DNA of 46,677 nt from Kiloniellaceae bacterium (GCA_021776095.1 JAJFGO010000054.1:1-46677), one strand, 5' to 3'; counted from the stretch's first letter, positions 23,870 to 33,297 are shown. Program-made: numbers and translations. The notes: generated by a model not told the origin, from the sequence alone.

Positions 23870-24772
23870 ATGGCTGAAGCTTCGGCCCTGATCCTGGAGT
23901 CGCGCGCGCTCTTGCGCGTCCAGGGCGCCGATGCGCGCGACTTCCTGCAAGGGATGGTCTCGAACGACATGGAGAAATTGCGCCCGGAACGGGCCATCTG
24001 GGCCGCCTTCCTGACCCCGCAAGGCAAATTCCTGCATGAATTTTTCCTGTGCCTGGACCCGAACGCCGAGACAGAGACAATCCTGATCGATTGCGAGGCC
24101 GCGCGGCGGGCCGATCTGAAACGCCGATTGACCCTCTACAAGCTGCGCGCCAAGGCAACCATCGAGGAGGCGGGCGAGGATTTGGCGGTCGCGGCCCTGT
24201 TCGGTCCCGGCACGGCGGCCGCCCTCACCTTGCCCGAAGAAGCTGGCGCGGCAGCGCCTTTCGACCGCGGCCTAGCCTATATGGACCCGCGCCTGCCCGG
24301 CCTCGGCGCCCGCGCCGTGCTGCCTAGGGACCGGGCCGAGGCGGCGTTGCGTGACGCCGGTTTCGGGTCGGCCTCGCCGGCCGACTACGACCGCCTGCGC
24401 ATTTCCCAGGGCGTACCGGACGGCAGCCAGGATCTGGAGATTGAGCGCTCGCCCTTGTTGGAGAACGGCTTCGACGAACTAAACGGCGTGGATTGGGACA
24501 AGGGCTGTTTCATGGGGCAGGAGCTGACCGCACGGACCAAGTACAGGGCGCTGATTAAAAAGCGTCTCTTGCCGGTGACCATCGCCGGCCCGGCACCCGA
24601 CCCCGGGACGCCGGTGATGCGCGACGGCAAGGCGGTCGGCACCATGCGTTCGGTGGCCGGAGACCTGGGTTTGGCGCTCCTACGGCTTGACGCCCTAGAG
24701 GACCCCACCGTCGCGCTGACTGCGGGGGACGCGCAGGTTACCGCCCGAAAACCGGATTGGGCGCGGTTTTAG
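23870..24772 (+). CDS. ygfZ: Folate-binding YgfZ/IBA57-type protein
   Basis: The 300-residue protein is of the GcvT-like fold. It has the N-terminal LRVQGADARDFLQGMVSNDME block and the signature DKGCFMGQELTARTKY (K-G-C-x-x-G-Q-E with the reactive Cys). YgfZ/IBA57 proteins use tetrahydrofolate in maturation or repair of certain [4Fe-4S] enzymes, such as radical-SAM and aconitase-type proteins. Start ATG 23870 has GGGAG upstream. The stop TAG shares four bases (TTAG) with the convergent meaB stop, so neither gene has room for a terminator in between. Confidence 0.93.
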   Translation: MAEASALILESRALLRVQGADARDFLQGMVSNDMEKLRPERAIWAAFLTPQGKFLHEFFLCLDPNAETETILIDCEAARRADLKRRLTLYKLRAKATIEEAGEDLAVAALFGPGTAAALTLPEEAGAAAPFDRGLAYMDPRLPGLGARAVLPRDRAEAALRDAGFGSASPADYDRLRISQGVPDGSQDLEIERSPLLENGFDELNGVDWDKGCFMGQELTARTKYRALIKKRLLPVTIAGPAPDPGTPVMRDGKAVGTMRSVAGDLGLALLRLDALEDPTVALTAGDAQVTARKPDWARF

Positions 24773-25728
24773 GCCGAGAGTTGTCGCGACACCTCGGCCA
24801 AGCGGCCGAAGGGCGAGATTCCGGCGCCAATCTCGAGGTCCAGCCCCAGCGCGGCGGCGCGGCGCAAGCCGTCCCGGCCGAAGCGGTCGCGAAGCGCCTC
24901 GCGCAGCCAGAGCCCCGCCTGGGCCTGACGTTGCGCCGGGAGGCGGCCGGCCTGGCCCAGCCAGGCGGCGCGCCGCGCCAAGACAGCCTGCAAATCGTCG
25001 ATCCCCATTCCGCCCGCCGCGGAAACCGCCAGCACCGCGACCGGCCAGGCCGCGCCCGCCGCATCGGGCTCGTCCGCGGCCAAACTTAGGGCTCCTTTGA
25101 GATCCGCCAGAGCGCGCTGGGCCGCCGGACCCAGATCGGCCTTGGTCACCACAGCCACATGGGGGATCTCGACGATCCCGGCCTTCATGAATTGCAGCGA
25201 ATCGCCGGAGGCCGGCTGCACGCAAAACACCACCGTATCGGCGACCCCGGCCACGTCGGTCTCGGACTGTCCGACGCCGACCGTTTCGATCAGGACCACA
25301 TCGTAGATGGCGCGCATGACCACCATGGCCGCCACGGTGCCGTCGGCCAAACCGCCCAGGCGGTCGCGCGCAGCCATGGATCGAACAAAGACGCCCGCAT
25401 CATCGGGATCCGTGACCAGGCGGACGCGGTCGCCCAAGAGGGCCCCACCCGAGCGGCGCGAGGACGGATCGACCGCGATCACACCGACGCTGCGTTTTGC
25501 GGCGCGAAATCCGGCGATCAACCTACCCAGAAGGGTCGATTTTCCGACGCCGGGCGGCCCTGTGACGCCGATAACCTGAGCCCGGGGCGCGCCATAGGCG
25601 GCATCCAGCAGGGCCTGGGTGTCGGCTTCGCCCGACGCGCGTTCCAAGGCGGCCAGGGCCCGCGCCATGGCGGGCTTACCGCCGCGCGCCAGGGTTTCAA
25701 GGCTCGTTACCGGATCCGGTCCAGACAT
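24769..25728 (-). CDS. meaB: Methylmalonyl-CoA mutase-associated GTPase MeaB
   Basis: This 319-residue P-loop GTPase has Walker A GPPGVGKST (in VTGPPGVGKSTLLGRL), the SIMIBI-class VDPSSRRSGGALLGDRVRL block, ETVGVGQSETDVAG, and the base-recognition NKxD-like VTKADLG. MeaB/ArgK proteins gate cobalamin loading and protect methylmalonyl-CoA mutase from inactivation in propionate and ethylmalonyl-CoA metabolism. The frame runs on to 25764, but ATG 25728 gives the usual start before PDPVTSLETLARGG. The mutase is not in the window. The gene converges with ygfZ with a 4-bp overlap of stops. Confidence 0.95.
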   Translation of the reverse strand: MSGPDPVTSLETLARGGKPAMARALAALERASGEADTQALLDAAYGAPRAQVIGVTGPPGVGKSTLLGRLIAGFRAAKRSVGVIAVDPSSRRSGGALLGDRVRLVTDPDDAGVFVRSMAARDRLGGLADGTVAAMVVMRAIYDVVLIETVGVGQSETDVAGVADTVVFCVQPASGDSLQFMKAGIVEIPHVAVVTKADLGPAAQRALADLKGALSLAADEPDAAGAAWPVAVLAVSAAGGMGIDDLQAVLARRAAWLGQAGRLPAQRQAQAGLWLREALRDRFGRDGLRRAAALGLDLEIGAGISPFGRLAEVSRQLSA

Positions 25729-25840
25729 AGGATCCCACTTGCCCCCTCGCCCGCACGCGGTCAAGGGCGCTTCGCGAGTAGCCCCTCAAGAAAATTTGTC
25801 ATTAAGACTTCGTAAAGATCGAAACTGCACACTCCAGGCC

Positions 25841-26626
25841 ATGAGCGAACTCGGGGAAGTCACCTATGGCGCGGGCCACGTCATTTACAAAGAGGGCGAC
25901 CCGGGCAACGCCGTTTTCATCATAACCGACGGCAAGGTCGAAGTGGTGCGCCTGATCCGCGATGAACCGGTCCGCCTGACGGTTCTGAGCGCCGGCGCGA
26001 TCTTCGGCGAATCCGGTGTGATCCGGAACACCGCGCGCTCGACCACGGTTCGCGCCATCACGCCGGTCACCCTGATGGTAATTTCCAAGGAAGCTTTCGA
26101 TTCGGTGTTCAAACGGGAAAACCCGCTGGCCCTCAAGCTGTTGCGCGCCCTTTCCGACCGCCTGGCCGCCGTGCACAGCCAGCTCATGACCCATCACCTC
26201 TATACCGAGGGCGCCCTGCAGAGCGAGGTTGGCGCGATCCGCCTTTTGGCCGGTTCGCCCGAGATGCAGGCGCAGATCGGCGTCGAGGGCGTGGTCATAA
26301 AGACTCTGCCGTTCCACATCGGGCGGCATTTGCGGCCGGAAGAGAAAGCGACCGTGCGCAAGGCCGACTTGATGGTTCAAGCCTCGGCCGGCGCGGAAAT
26401 CTCGCCTCTGCATTTCTCGATAGAAAGCGAGGAAGGCCGTCTGATCGTGCGCGACCATGCCAGCCACCTCGGCACCAAGGTTAACGAGCAGCGGATCGGA
26501 CACTTCGAAGAATTTTCGACGGCCGACCTACTGCTCGGCACCACTTCCCTGCAAGCCGGCGGCATGGATTCGCCCTATCGCTTCGAGATTATTGTCGAAC
26601 GCGCCGAACAGGCAGAGGCCGGTTAG
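25841..26626 (+). CDS. Cyclic nucleotide-binding domain plus FHA-like domain protein
   Basis: The 261-residue protein has an N-terminal cNMP-binding (CRP-like) beta-roll, residues about 8-120, with GHVIYKEGDPGNAVFIITDGKVEVV and, at the phosphate-binding cassette, IFGESGVIRNTARSTTVRA. The C-terminal domain has FHA features: FHIGRHLRPEE (Gly-Arg pair), SPLHFSIESEEGRLIV (S-x-x-H) and DHASHLGTKVNEQRI (S-x-x-G-T-x-V-N). FHA domains bind phosphothreonine and the cNMP domain binds cAMP or cGMP, so the protein may join two signals. No HTH is present, so it is not a CRP-type activator. ATG 25841 is chosen, as upstream sequence is antisense-like. The stop overlaps the convergent ppdK stop by 4 bp. Confidence 0.9.
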   Translation: MSELGEVTYGAGHVIYKEGDPGNAVFIITDGKVEVVRLIRDEPVRLTVLSAGAIFGESGVIRNTARSTTVRAITPVTLMVISKEAFDSVFKRENPLALKLLRALSDRLAAVHSQLMTHHLYTEGALQSEVGAIRLLAGSPEMQAQIGVEGVVIKTLPFHIGRHLRPEEKATVRKADLMVQASAGAEISPLHFSIESEEGRLIVRDHASHLGTKVNEQRIGHFEEFSTADLLLGTTSLQAGGMDSPYRFEIIVERAEQAEAG

Positions 26627-29568
26627 CGCCGTCGGACGCCCTTTTTCGCGTTCCGTGTCTTGATTTTGCGCGATGCGGCGGGTCGCTTTGCCGGTTTTCG
26701 ACCGGACGCAGTCTGCTTCTTGGCCTGCACCCTTTTCTTGGTCGGTGCCCTCTTCCTAACCTGAGTCTTTTTTCTGGCCGGGGTCTTTTTCTTGGCCACC
26801 CTTTTCTTCACGGCCTTCTTTTTAACAACCCTCTTTTTGGCGACTCGCGTCTTGATCGGCGCCTTACGCTTTTTGGTCCGCGGTTTCGGCTTGGCGGCCA
26901 GCGCGGCCGAACTGGCGAGCGCGGACTGGGCGGCGGCCAGGCGTGCGATCGGCACCCGGTACGGCGAGCACGACACGTAGCTTAGCCCAACCTCTTGGCA
27001 GAAACGGATCGAAGCCGGGTCGCCGCCATGTTCGCCACAAATGCCTAGCTTCAAATCCGGGCGCACTTGGCGCCCACGCTCGGCGCCGATCTTGACCAGT
27101 TCGCCAACTCCGGCGGTGTCAATGGTCATGAAGGGATCGCATTCGATGATGCCACGATGCTCGTAGGAGCCCAAAAAGCTGGTCGCGTCGTCGCGCGACA
27201 GGCCATAGGTCGTTTGGGTCAGATCATTGGTGCCGAAGCTGAAGAATTCCGCCGATTTGGCGATCTCGTGAGCGCGCAGGCATGCGCGCGGCAGTTCGAT
27301 CATGGTGCCGATCAGGTACTTGATGGCGACCCCCTCGCTGGCCATGACCTCACGTGCGACCTCGTCGACCAGGGTCTTGAGGATTTCCAGCTCCTTGGGA
27401 ATCGCGACCAGCGGAATCATAATTTCCGGCTCGACGGTTTCGCCTTGCGTCTTGAAGACCTGCGCGGCCGCCTCGAAGATGGCGCGCGCCTGCATTTCGT
27501 AGATCTCGGGATAGGTGATACCCAGACGGCAGCCGCGATGGCCCAGCATGGGGTTCCATTCGTCGAGCTTTAGCTTGCGCGTCCGCACGTGTTCCAGGGA
27601 AACGCCGGCCGCCTTGGCAACGTCGGCCATCTCCGACTCGCCGTGGGGGAGGAATTCGTTCAAGGGCGGGTCGAGCAAGCGGATCGTAACCGGCTGGCCG
27701 TGCATGGTATGAAAGATCTGGACGAAATCGTCCCGCTGCATGGGCAGGATCTTGTCCAGAGCCCGGCGCCGTTCCTCCACCGAATCGGCCAGGATCATCT
27801 CGCGCACCGTGACGATACGCCCGGCGTCGAAGAACATGTGTTCGGTTCGGCACAGGCCAATACCTTCGGCGCCGAAACGGCGCGCCACCCCAGCGTCCAG
27901 CGGGGTATCGGCGTTGGCCCGGACTCCCATGGTGCGCGCCTTGTCGGCCCAGCCCATGAGAACGCCGAAGTCGCCGGAAAGTTCCGGCTGAATCGTCTTG
28001 ACGTCACCCAGCATCACCTCGCCATTGGTCCCGTCGATGGTGATGACGTCGCCTTCCTTAAGGTCGTGCCCGCCGACCCGCATCACGCCGGCGGTGTAGT
28101 CGATGCGCAGTTCGCCGGCGCCGGAGACGCACGGCCGTCCCATGCCGCGTGCCACCACCGCGGCGTGGCTGGTCATGCCGCCGCGCGTGGTCAGGATACC
28201 GCGCGCCGCGTGCATGCCGTGGATATCTTCGGGCGAGGTTTCGATCCGGCATAGAATAATTGGATCGCCGCCTGAAGCTTGGGATTCGGCGGCGTCGGCC
28301 GTGAATACGATCCGCCCCGATGCCGCCCCGGGCGAGGCCGGCAAGCCGCGGGCAATAACCTGGCGCGGCGCTTTCGGATCTAGGGTCGGATGCAAGAGCT
28401 GATCGAGCGAGCCCGGCTCGATCCGGCCGACCGCCTCGGCCTCGGAGATCAGGCCCTCTTGAACCATCTCGACCGCGATGCGGATCGCGGCACTGGCGGC
28501 GCGCTTACCGTTGCGGGTTTGCAGCATGTAGAGCGTGCCGCGCTGGACCGTGAACTCGATGTCCTGCATGTCGCGGTAGTGCCGCTCCAAGATTCCGCGC
28601 ACCTCCAGAAGTTGATTGAAAACCTCCGGCATGACTTCTTCCATGGCCGGAAGCGACGACTTGTTCGCTGTCTTGCCGCGGACAGTCATATGCTGCGGCG
28701 TACGAATCCCGGCGACCACGTCCTCGCCCTGCGCGTTAATCAGGAACTCGCCGTAGAAGACATTTTCGCCGGTAGAGGGATCGCGCGTGAAAGCCACGCC
28801 GGTCGCGCAATCGTCGCCCATGTTGCCGAAGACCATGGCCTGCACGTTAACCGCGGTGCCCCATTCGGACGGCAAGTCGTGCAGGCGCCGGTAAGTCACC
28901 GCGCGCGGCGTCATCCAGGAGCCGAACACCGCGCCGATGGCGGCCCAAAGCTGCTCGGCTGGATTTTGCGGGAAGGGCTGGCCGGTGATCTCTTGAACCT
29001 TTGTGTGAAATTCGCCGATCACCGCACGCCAATCGTCGGCGCCGAGATCGGTATCGAGGGACACGCCCTTGTCCTCCTTGTGGAGTTCAATAATTTCCTC
29101 GAAGTAGTGATGATCGACATCGAGCACGACGTTGCCGAACATCTGAATGAACCGCCGGTAGCTGTCGTAGGCGAAACGCTCGTCGCCCGAATGACGCGCC
29201 AGGCCGGCCACGGTGGCGTCGTTGAGGCCCAGGTTAAGGACCGTATCCATCATACCGGGCATGGAGGCGCGCGCGCCCGAACGCACGGAAACCAGCAGCG
29301 GGTTTTTCGGGTCTCCGAACTTCGCGCCGACTTGTTTCTCAATTAGGCGCAGGGCCGTCTCGACCTCCGCCTTCAGCCCCTTGGGATAGGCACGGTCGCC
29401 AACGTAAAATCGGTCGCAGACCTCGGTCGTAATGGTGAACCCGGGCGGCACGGGCAGGCCGATCGCAGACATTTCGGCCAGGTTGGCCCCTTTTCCGCCC
29501 AGGAGGTTGCGCATGCCAGCGCGACCTTCCGCTTTGCCCTTACCGAATGAGTAGACCCACTTGGCCAT
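26623..29568 (-). CDS. ppdK: Pyruvate, phosphate dikinase with a Lys/Arg-rich C-terminal tail
   Basis: The 981-residue enzyme interconverts pyruvate, ATP and Pi with PEP, AMP and PPi. The N-terminal ATP-grasp part begins MAKWVYSFGKGKAEGR and has LLGGKGANLAEM. The central swivelling domain has the phospho-histidine loop GGMTSHAAVVARG. The PEP-binding TIM barrel contains GLCRTEHMF and GICGEHGGDP (the acid Cys). The canonical protein ends near SPYRVPIARLAAAQSAL, and a tail of 91 residues follows (26626-26898), almost only K, R, A, V, T and P in repeats such as KKRVAKKK. It looks like histone H1/HupB-type DNA- or RNA-binding tails. ATG 29568 has AGAGGGA upstream and matches the family; ATG 29589 overlaps the glyS stop and is less likely. 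It is the third gene of the glyQ-glyS-ppdK run. Confidence 0.96.
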   Translation of the reverse strand: MAKWVYSFGKGKAEGRAGMRNLLGGKGANLAEMSAIGLPVPPGFTITTEVCDRFYVGDRAYPKGLKAEVETALRLIEKQVGAKFGDPKNPLLVSVRSGARASMPGMMDTVLNLGLNDATVAGLARHSGDERFAYDSYRRFIQMFGNVVLDVDHHYFEEIIELHKEDKGVSLDTDLGADDWRAVIGEFHTKVQEITGQPFPQNPAEQLWAAIGAVFGSWMTPRAVTYRRLHDLPSEWGTAVNVQAMVFGNMGDDCATGVAFTRDPSTGENVFYGEFLINAQGEDVVAGIRTPQHMTVRGKTANKSSLPAMEEVMPEVFNQLLEVRGILERHYRDMQDIEFTVQRGTLYMLQTRNGKRAASAAIRIAVEMVQEGLISEAEAVGRIEPGSLDQLLHPTLDPKAPRQVIARGLPASPGAASGRIVFTADAAESQASGGDPIILCRIETSPEDIHGMHAARGILTTRGGMTSHAAVVARGMGRPCVSGAGELRIDYTAGVMRVGGHDLKEGDVITIDGTNGEVMLGDVKTIQPELSGDFGVLMGWADKARTMGVRANADTPLDAGVARRFGAEGIGLCRTEHMFFDAGRIVTVREMILADSVEERRRALDKILPMQRDDFVQIFHTMHGQPVTIRLLDPPLNEFLPHGESEMADVAKAAGVSLEHVRTRKLKLDEWNPMLGHRGCRLGITYPEIYEMQARAIFEAAAQVFKTQGETVEPEIMIPLVAIPKELEILKTLVDEVAREVMASEGVAIKYLIGTMIELPRACLRAHEIAKSAEFFSFGTNDLTQTTYGLSRDDATSFLGSYEHRGIIECDPFMTIDTAGVGELVKIGAERGRQVRPDLKLGICGEHGGDPASIRFCQEVGLSYVSCSPYRVPIARLAAAQSALASSAALAAKPKPRTKKRKAPIKTRVAKKRVVKKKAVKKRVAKKKTPARKKTQVRKRAPTKKRVQAKKQTASGRKPAKRPAASRKIKTRNAKKGVRRR

Positions 29569-29588
29569 CCGTCGTTCCCTCTGTGCCA

Positions 29589-31676
29589 TCAGCCTTCGAT
29601 CTTTGAAAAATCCGCCACGCGGTCCAAGGTTACACGGGTGCGTGCCAGCAGGTGCAGCCGGTTGGCACGCAGATCCCGGTCGCCCGCGTTGACGGTCACC
29701 TTGTCGAAAAAGCGGTCGACCGGCGCGCGCAAGGCGGCGAGTGCGGTCATCGCGCCCTTAAAATCCTCCGCGCCGACCGCCGTGCGCGCGGCCGCCGCAG
29801 CCCCGCTCAAGGCGCGATACAGCTCGCGTTCTTCTTCCTGGTCCAGGGCGGTCGCCTCGACCTCCGCATCGTAGGCACGGCCGTCGCGTTTCTCCTCGAT
29901 GCGCACGATGTTGGCGGCGCGCCGATAGGCCACCAGCAAATTAGCCCCGTCGTCGGTCTTCAGAAAAGTCTCCAACGCCGCGACCCGGGCGAGCAAGCGC
30001 ACCAAATCGTCCTCCCCACCGACCGCGAAGACCGCCGTAATCAGATCGTGACGCACGCCCTTGTCGCGCAAAGCGACCTTCAGCCGGTCGGCGAAGAAAT
30101 CCAAGAGCTCGCCCGCAACCCGCCGCCAATCGCTGCGCTGGGCGACCGGGGCAGAGAGCGAGGCGAGATCGAAAGCCTTGAGCAGAGGCAGGCGCAGCCG
30201 GTTCTCGATGATCAGGCGAATGATCCCAAGGGTGGCGCGGCGCAAGGCAAACGGGTCCTTCGATCCGGTCGGCTTCTCGTCGACGGCGAAAAAACCCACC
30301 AGGGTATCGATTTTGTCGGCCAGCGCGATTGCCACCGAGGTCGGTGCCGAGGGGCAGGCGTCGCCCGGGCCGAGCGGCGAATAATGTTCCGCGATCGCCA
30401 GGGCCACATCCTTATGCTCGCCGTCCTGCAGCGCGTAGTACTGGCCCATGATGCCTTGTAGCTCGGGAAATTCGCCGACCATGCCGGTCACCAAATCGGC
30501 CTTGGCCAGGCGCGCCGCCGAACGCACCCGGTCTTTGTCCGCCCCGGGCACGTAATCGGCGATCTCGGTCGCCAAGGCCTGTATCCGGTCGACTTTTTCG
30601 TCCAGGTCGCCCAGCTTCTCGTGAAACACGATCTCCTTTAGGCGCGGCGCACGGCTGGCCAGGGTCTGGCGCCGGTCCTGGTCCCAGAAGAAGCGCGCAT
30701 CGGCCAGGCGGGCGCGTAGGACGCGTTGGTTGCCGGCAACGATCGCTTTGCCTTTATCTGGGGTCTCCATATTGGCGACCAGCAAGAAACGGTTCGACAG
30801 GCGGCCCTTGGCATCGAGTAGCGACAGGTATTTCTGGTGCGCGCGCATGGAGGTGGTCAGCACCTCGGCCGGCAAATCCATGAATTGGGGGTCGATCTGC
30901 CCCATCAGAACGACCGGCCATTCGACCAGACCGGTCACTTCGTCCAGCAAGGCCGGGTCGTCCTTGAGCGTCAGCTTCACGCGGGCGATGCGCCGCTTGG
31001 CTTGCTTGAGGATGTCCGCCTTGCGGGTCTCGGGGTCGAGGACAACCTTGGCCTTGAGCAATTTCGCCTGGTAGTCGGCGAAGCTGCGCACTTTAAAGGG
31101 CTTGGGCGCCATGAAGCGATGGCCGACGGTCGAATCCGTAAAATTCAACGCCGTCCGGTCGTTGAGCGCCAGGGCGCCCGACAGCTTTCGTCCGCCGAAG
31201 ATCGCCAGGATACCATGGAGGGGACGAACCCAGCGGAACTGACCGCCGACCCATCGCATGGATTTGGGCCAGCCGAGGCCTTGAACCGCCGCCCCGATCG
31301 CATCTGGCAGGACCTTCGCCGTCGCCTGACCCTTGGTCTTCTTGACCGCGAAATAGAACGCGCCCTTGCCGGTATCGCGGACCTCGGCCTGCTTCGCTGA
31401 CCTGAGGCCATTGGCCTTGAGAAAACCTTGAACCGCTTGCTCCGGCGCATCGACGCGGGGGCCGCGCCGCTCCTCCGTCGTGTCCGGCTGCTTCGTAGGC
31501 AGGCCGGAAACCGCGACCGCCAGGCGGCGGGGCGTGACCATGGCGCGGGGTTCCTCATGCGCCAGGCCGGCAGCCGCAAGCCGTTCCGACAACAACCGCG
31601 CGAAATCGGCCGCCGCGCGGCCCTGCATGCGCGCCGGGATTTCTTCGGAGAGAAGTTCGACCAGAAGCTCGGGCAT
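29589..31676 (-). CDS. glyS: Glycine-tRNA ligase beta subunit
   Basis: The 695-residue subunit of the bacterial alpha2beta2 glycyl-tRNA synthetase has the N-terminal [17 protein letters not shown] start, the [11 protein letters not shown] and [16 protein letters not shown] blocks, the HD-like core with [26 protein letters not shown], and the C-terminal DALR-type anticodon-binding region. The frame extends upstream to 31712, but ATG 31676 gives the family start and lies 1 bp after the glyQ stop. The beta subunit binds tRNA. It is translated with glyQ, and the downstream ppdK starts 20 bp after its stop. Confidence 0.97.
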   Translation of the reverse strand: MPELLVELLSEEIPARMQGRAAADFARLLSERLAAAGLAHEEPRAMVTPRRLAVAVSGLPTKQPDTTEERRGPRVDAPEQAVQGFLKANGLRSAKQAEVRDTGKGAFYFAVKKTKGQATAKVLPDAIGAAVQGLGWPKSMRWVGGQFRWVRPLHGILAIFGGRKLSGALALNDRTALNFTDSTVGHRFMAPKPFKVRSFADYQAKLLKAKVVLDPETRKADILKQAKRRIARVKLTLKDDPALLDEVTGLVEWPVVLMGQIDPQFMDLPAEVLTTSMRAHQKYLSLLDAKGRLSNRFLLVANMETPDKGKAIVAGNQRVLRARLADARFFWDQDRRQTLASRAPRLKEIVFHEKLGDLDEKVDRIQALATEIADYVPGADKDRVRSAARLAKADLVTGMVGEFPELQGIMGQYYALQDGEHKDVALAIAEHYSPLGPGDACPSAPTSVAIALADKIDTLVGFFAVDEKPTGSKDPFALRRATLGIIRLIIENRLRLPLLKAFDLASLSAPVAQRSDWRRVAGELLDFFADRLKVALRDKGVRHDLITAVFAVGGEDDLVRLLARVAALETFLKTDDGANLLVAYRRAANIVRIEEKRDGRAYDAEVEATALDQEEERELYRALSGAAAAARTAVGAEDFKGAMTALAALRAPVDRFFDKVTVNAGDRDLRANRLHLLARTRVTLDRVADFSKIEG

Positions 31677-31677
31677 G

Positions 31678-32601
31678 CTATCCCCTGCCCTCCGCCGCCG
31701 TCCGACTGGCAACCCAGGCCTCGCAGCAACCTTTCGCCAAGGCCCGCACCCGGCCGATGTAGGATTGGCGCTCGGTTACCGAGATCACGCCACGGGCATC
31801 CAAAAGATTGAACAGGTGGCTGGCCTTCATACATTGGTCGTAGGCCGGCAGGGCCAGCTTGCGATCCCCGCCCAGCAGCTTGGCGCATTCCGCCTCGGCG
31901 TCCTGGAAATGCCGGAACAGCACCTCGGTCGTGGCCAGCTCGAAGTTGTAGGCCGAGAACTCCCGCTCCGCCTGCAGGAAGATGTCGCCGTAGGTCTTGC
32001 CGCCCTGGTCCTTCGCGACCCCGTCCCAATCCAGATCGTAGACGTTCTCGACACCTTGGACGTACATGGCCAGGCGCTCCAGGCCATAGGTCAACTCGAA
32101 CGAGACGGGATCACAGTCGATACCGCCAACCTGCTGGAAATAGGTGAACTGGGTCACCTCCATGCCGTCGCACCAAACCTCCCAGCCCAGGCCCCAGGCG
32201 CCCAGCGTGGGGCTTTCCCAATCGTCCTCGACAAAGCGGATGTCGTGCGCCATGGGGTCCAGGCCGATGGCGCGCAGCGAACCGAGATACAGCTCCTGCG
32301 CGTCCGGCGGCGAGGGCTTCATGATGACCTGGAACTGATAGTAATGCTGCAACCGGTTCGGGTTTTCGCCGTAGCGGCCATCGGTCGGCCGGCGCGAGGG
32401 CTGCACATAGGCCGCGTTCCAGATGCCGGGGCCGAGCGCACGTAAGGTCGTCGCCGGGTGAAAGGTCCCGGCCCCCACCTCCATGTCGTAGGGCTGCAAA
32501 ATCACGCAGCCCCGCGCGGCCCAGTAATCCTGGAGCCGGAGGATCAGGCGCTGGAAACAGGTCCGTGGATCGGCCTTGAGGCGGGAACCGGCCTTGGTCA
32601 T
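31678..32601 (-). CDS. glyQ: Glycine-tRNA ligase alpha subunit
   Basis: This 307-residue catalytic subunit attaches glycine to tRNA-Gly in the cytoplasm. It has the opening [24 protein letters not shown], the class II motif 2 region [20 protein letters not shown], and [18 protein letters not shown], ending with [19 protein letters not shown]. It heads the glyQ-glyS-ppdK run. The promoter must lie in the 348 bp upstream, which contain a polypurine stretch and a palindromic element. No T-box is expected in this group and none is seen. Confidence 0.97.
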   Translation of the reverse strand: MTKAGSRLKADPRTCFQRLILRLQDYWAARGCVILQPYDMEVGAGTFHPATTLRALGPGIWNAAYVQPSRRPTDGRYGENPNRLQHYYQFQVIMKPSPPDAQELYLGSLRAIGLDPMAHDIRFVEDDWESPTLGAWGLGWEVWCDGMEVTQFTYFQQVGGIDCDPVSFELTYGLERLAMYVQGVENVYDLDWDGVAKDQGGKTYGDIFLQAEREFSAYNFELATTEVLFRHFQDAEAECAKLLGGDRKLALPAYDQCMKASHLFNLLDARGVISVTERQSYIGRVRALAKGCCEAWVASRTAAEGRG

Positions 32602-32949
32602 CTACCGTTGGGAGTTTGTGCACTGCAGAAAAGCGGGCGAACATTAGCCCTGGCGGCAAGTCAGATCAAGCAAACCGGGGCGGCGCCGGGAATACGGCGA
32701 TGGGCGGCGGGGAGGTGAGCCCGGAACGGCGCCATAGGCGGCAATTCCGGCCACGCGACCAAGGGCAGCAGCCCGAGTCATGGCCGAATCTAGAGACCAG
32801 AAAGCCGAAAGGCTCAGAGAAGAAGGGAGAATTGGGCAGAGAAGGAAGGAGAGAGGGACGTTAGTTGTTTAGTCCCGGCATTTGATGGATCGGGTTGAGC
32901 CTGAATCGTTCTGGCACACCCCGATCCATCAAATGCCGGGACTAAACAG
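32602..32949. promoter_or_regulatory. Intergenic region upstream of glyQ, 348 bp
   Basis: From glyQ outward it holds no evident gene. Bases 32815-32858 are a purine-rich run on the plus strand (AGAGAAGAAGGGAGAA and similar), and 32866-32948 are the palindromic element annotated separately. A glyQ promoter should read leftwards from somewhere in 32602-32860, but I could not pick a clear -35/-10 pair. Confidence 0.4.
32866..32948. mobile_element. 83-bp palindromic MITE-like element with 29-bp perfect inverted repeats
   Basis: Arms 32866-32894 and 32920-32948 are exact reverse complements over 29 bp, starting TGTTTAGTCCCGG and ending CCGGGACTAAACA. The 25-nt centre is itself folded: GCCTGAA, TCG loop, TTCTGGC (one T-T mismatch), with TTGA and ACAC on its sides. 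The hexamer GTTAGT occurs directly on both sides (32860-32865 and 32949-32954), as a 6-bp target-site duplication would. The element has no ORF and no T-run, so a rho-independent terminator is less likely. The right GTTAGT contains the stop codon of the zinc-ribbon gene, so insertion left that gene intact. A transposase source is not in the window. Confidence 0.75.
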
Positions 32950-33225
32950 TTAGTAAGGACAATCGGCCCGGCCGCAGTTGGCGGGGCCGCGCGCCGAAAC
33001 ATAGGTGCGGCAGACCGGGCACTCGGTCATGTCCTCCGCCGCGTCTTGTGGCGGCGCCGTCTTGGCCTTGCGCCAAGCGGCGCCAGGCCAACGGCTTTTC
33101 TTGGGCGGCCCGCCGGCCGCCGCGTCCCGCGCCTGTTGCAAGCGCGAAACCCACTTGAACCCGTACCAGACCGCCGCGACCACGGCGGCCAGAACCAGGA
33201 GCTTCTGGAGGGAAAACCCGAACAT
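32950..33225 (-). CDS. Small membrane-anchored zinc-ribbon protein
   Basis: The 91-residue protein begins with one TM helix (LLVLAAVVAAVWYGFKW, about residues 9-25), then a basic Pro/Ala linker, and ends in a four-Cys cluster: CPVC at residues 69-72, then NCGRADCPY. This looks like a small zinc-ribbon facing the cytoplasm, of the sort found in PP0621-like hypothetical proteins; function unknown. Its stop codon TAA (32950-32952) lies inside the GTTAGT repeat next to the palindromic element. The S49 peptidase gene is 72 bp upstream on the same strand, so the two may be co-transcribed. Confidence 0.8.
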   Translation of the reverse strand: MFGFSLQKLLVLAAVVAAVWYGFKWVSRLQQARDAAAGGPPKKSRWPGAAWRKAKTAPPQDAAEDMTECPVCRTYVSARGPANCGRADCPY

Positions 33226-33297
33226 GGGAAGGGTTGTAGAGGCCCGCGCCGCGCGTGGTCAAGGACGGGCCCGCCCGGCGGAAATTGCGGCGGCCGG

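Noticed and set aside
32866-32948. Palindrome as a rho-independent terminator
   Set aside because: There is no T-run on either strand, arms are far longer than usual, and GTTAGT direct repeats flank it; a MITE-like element fits better.
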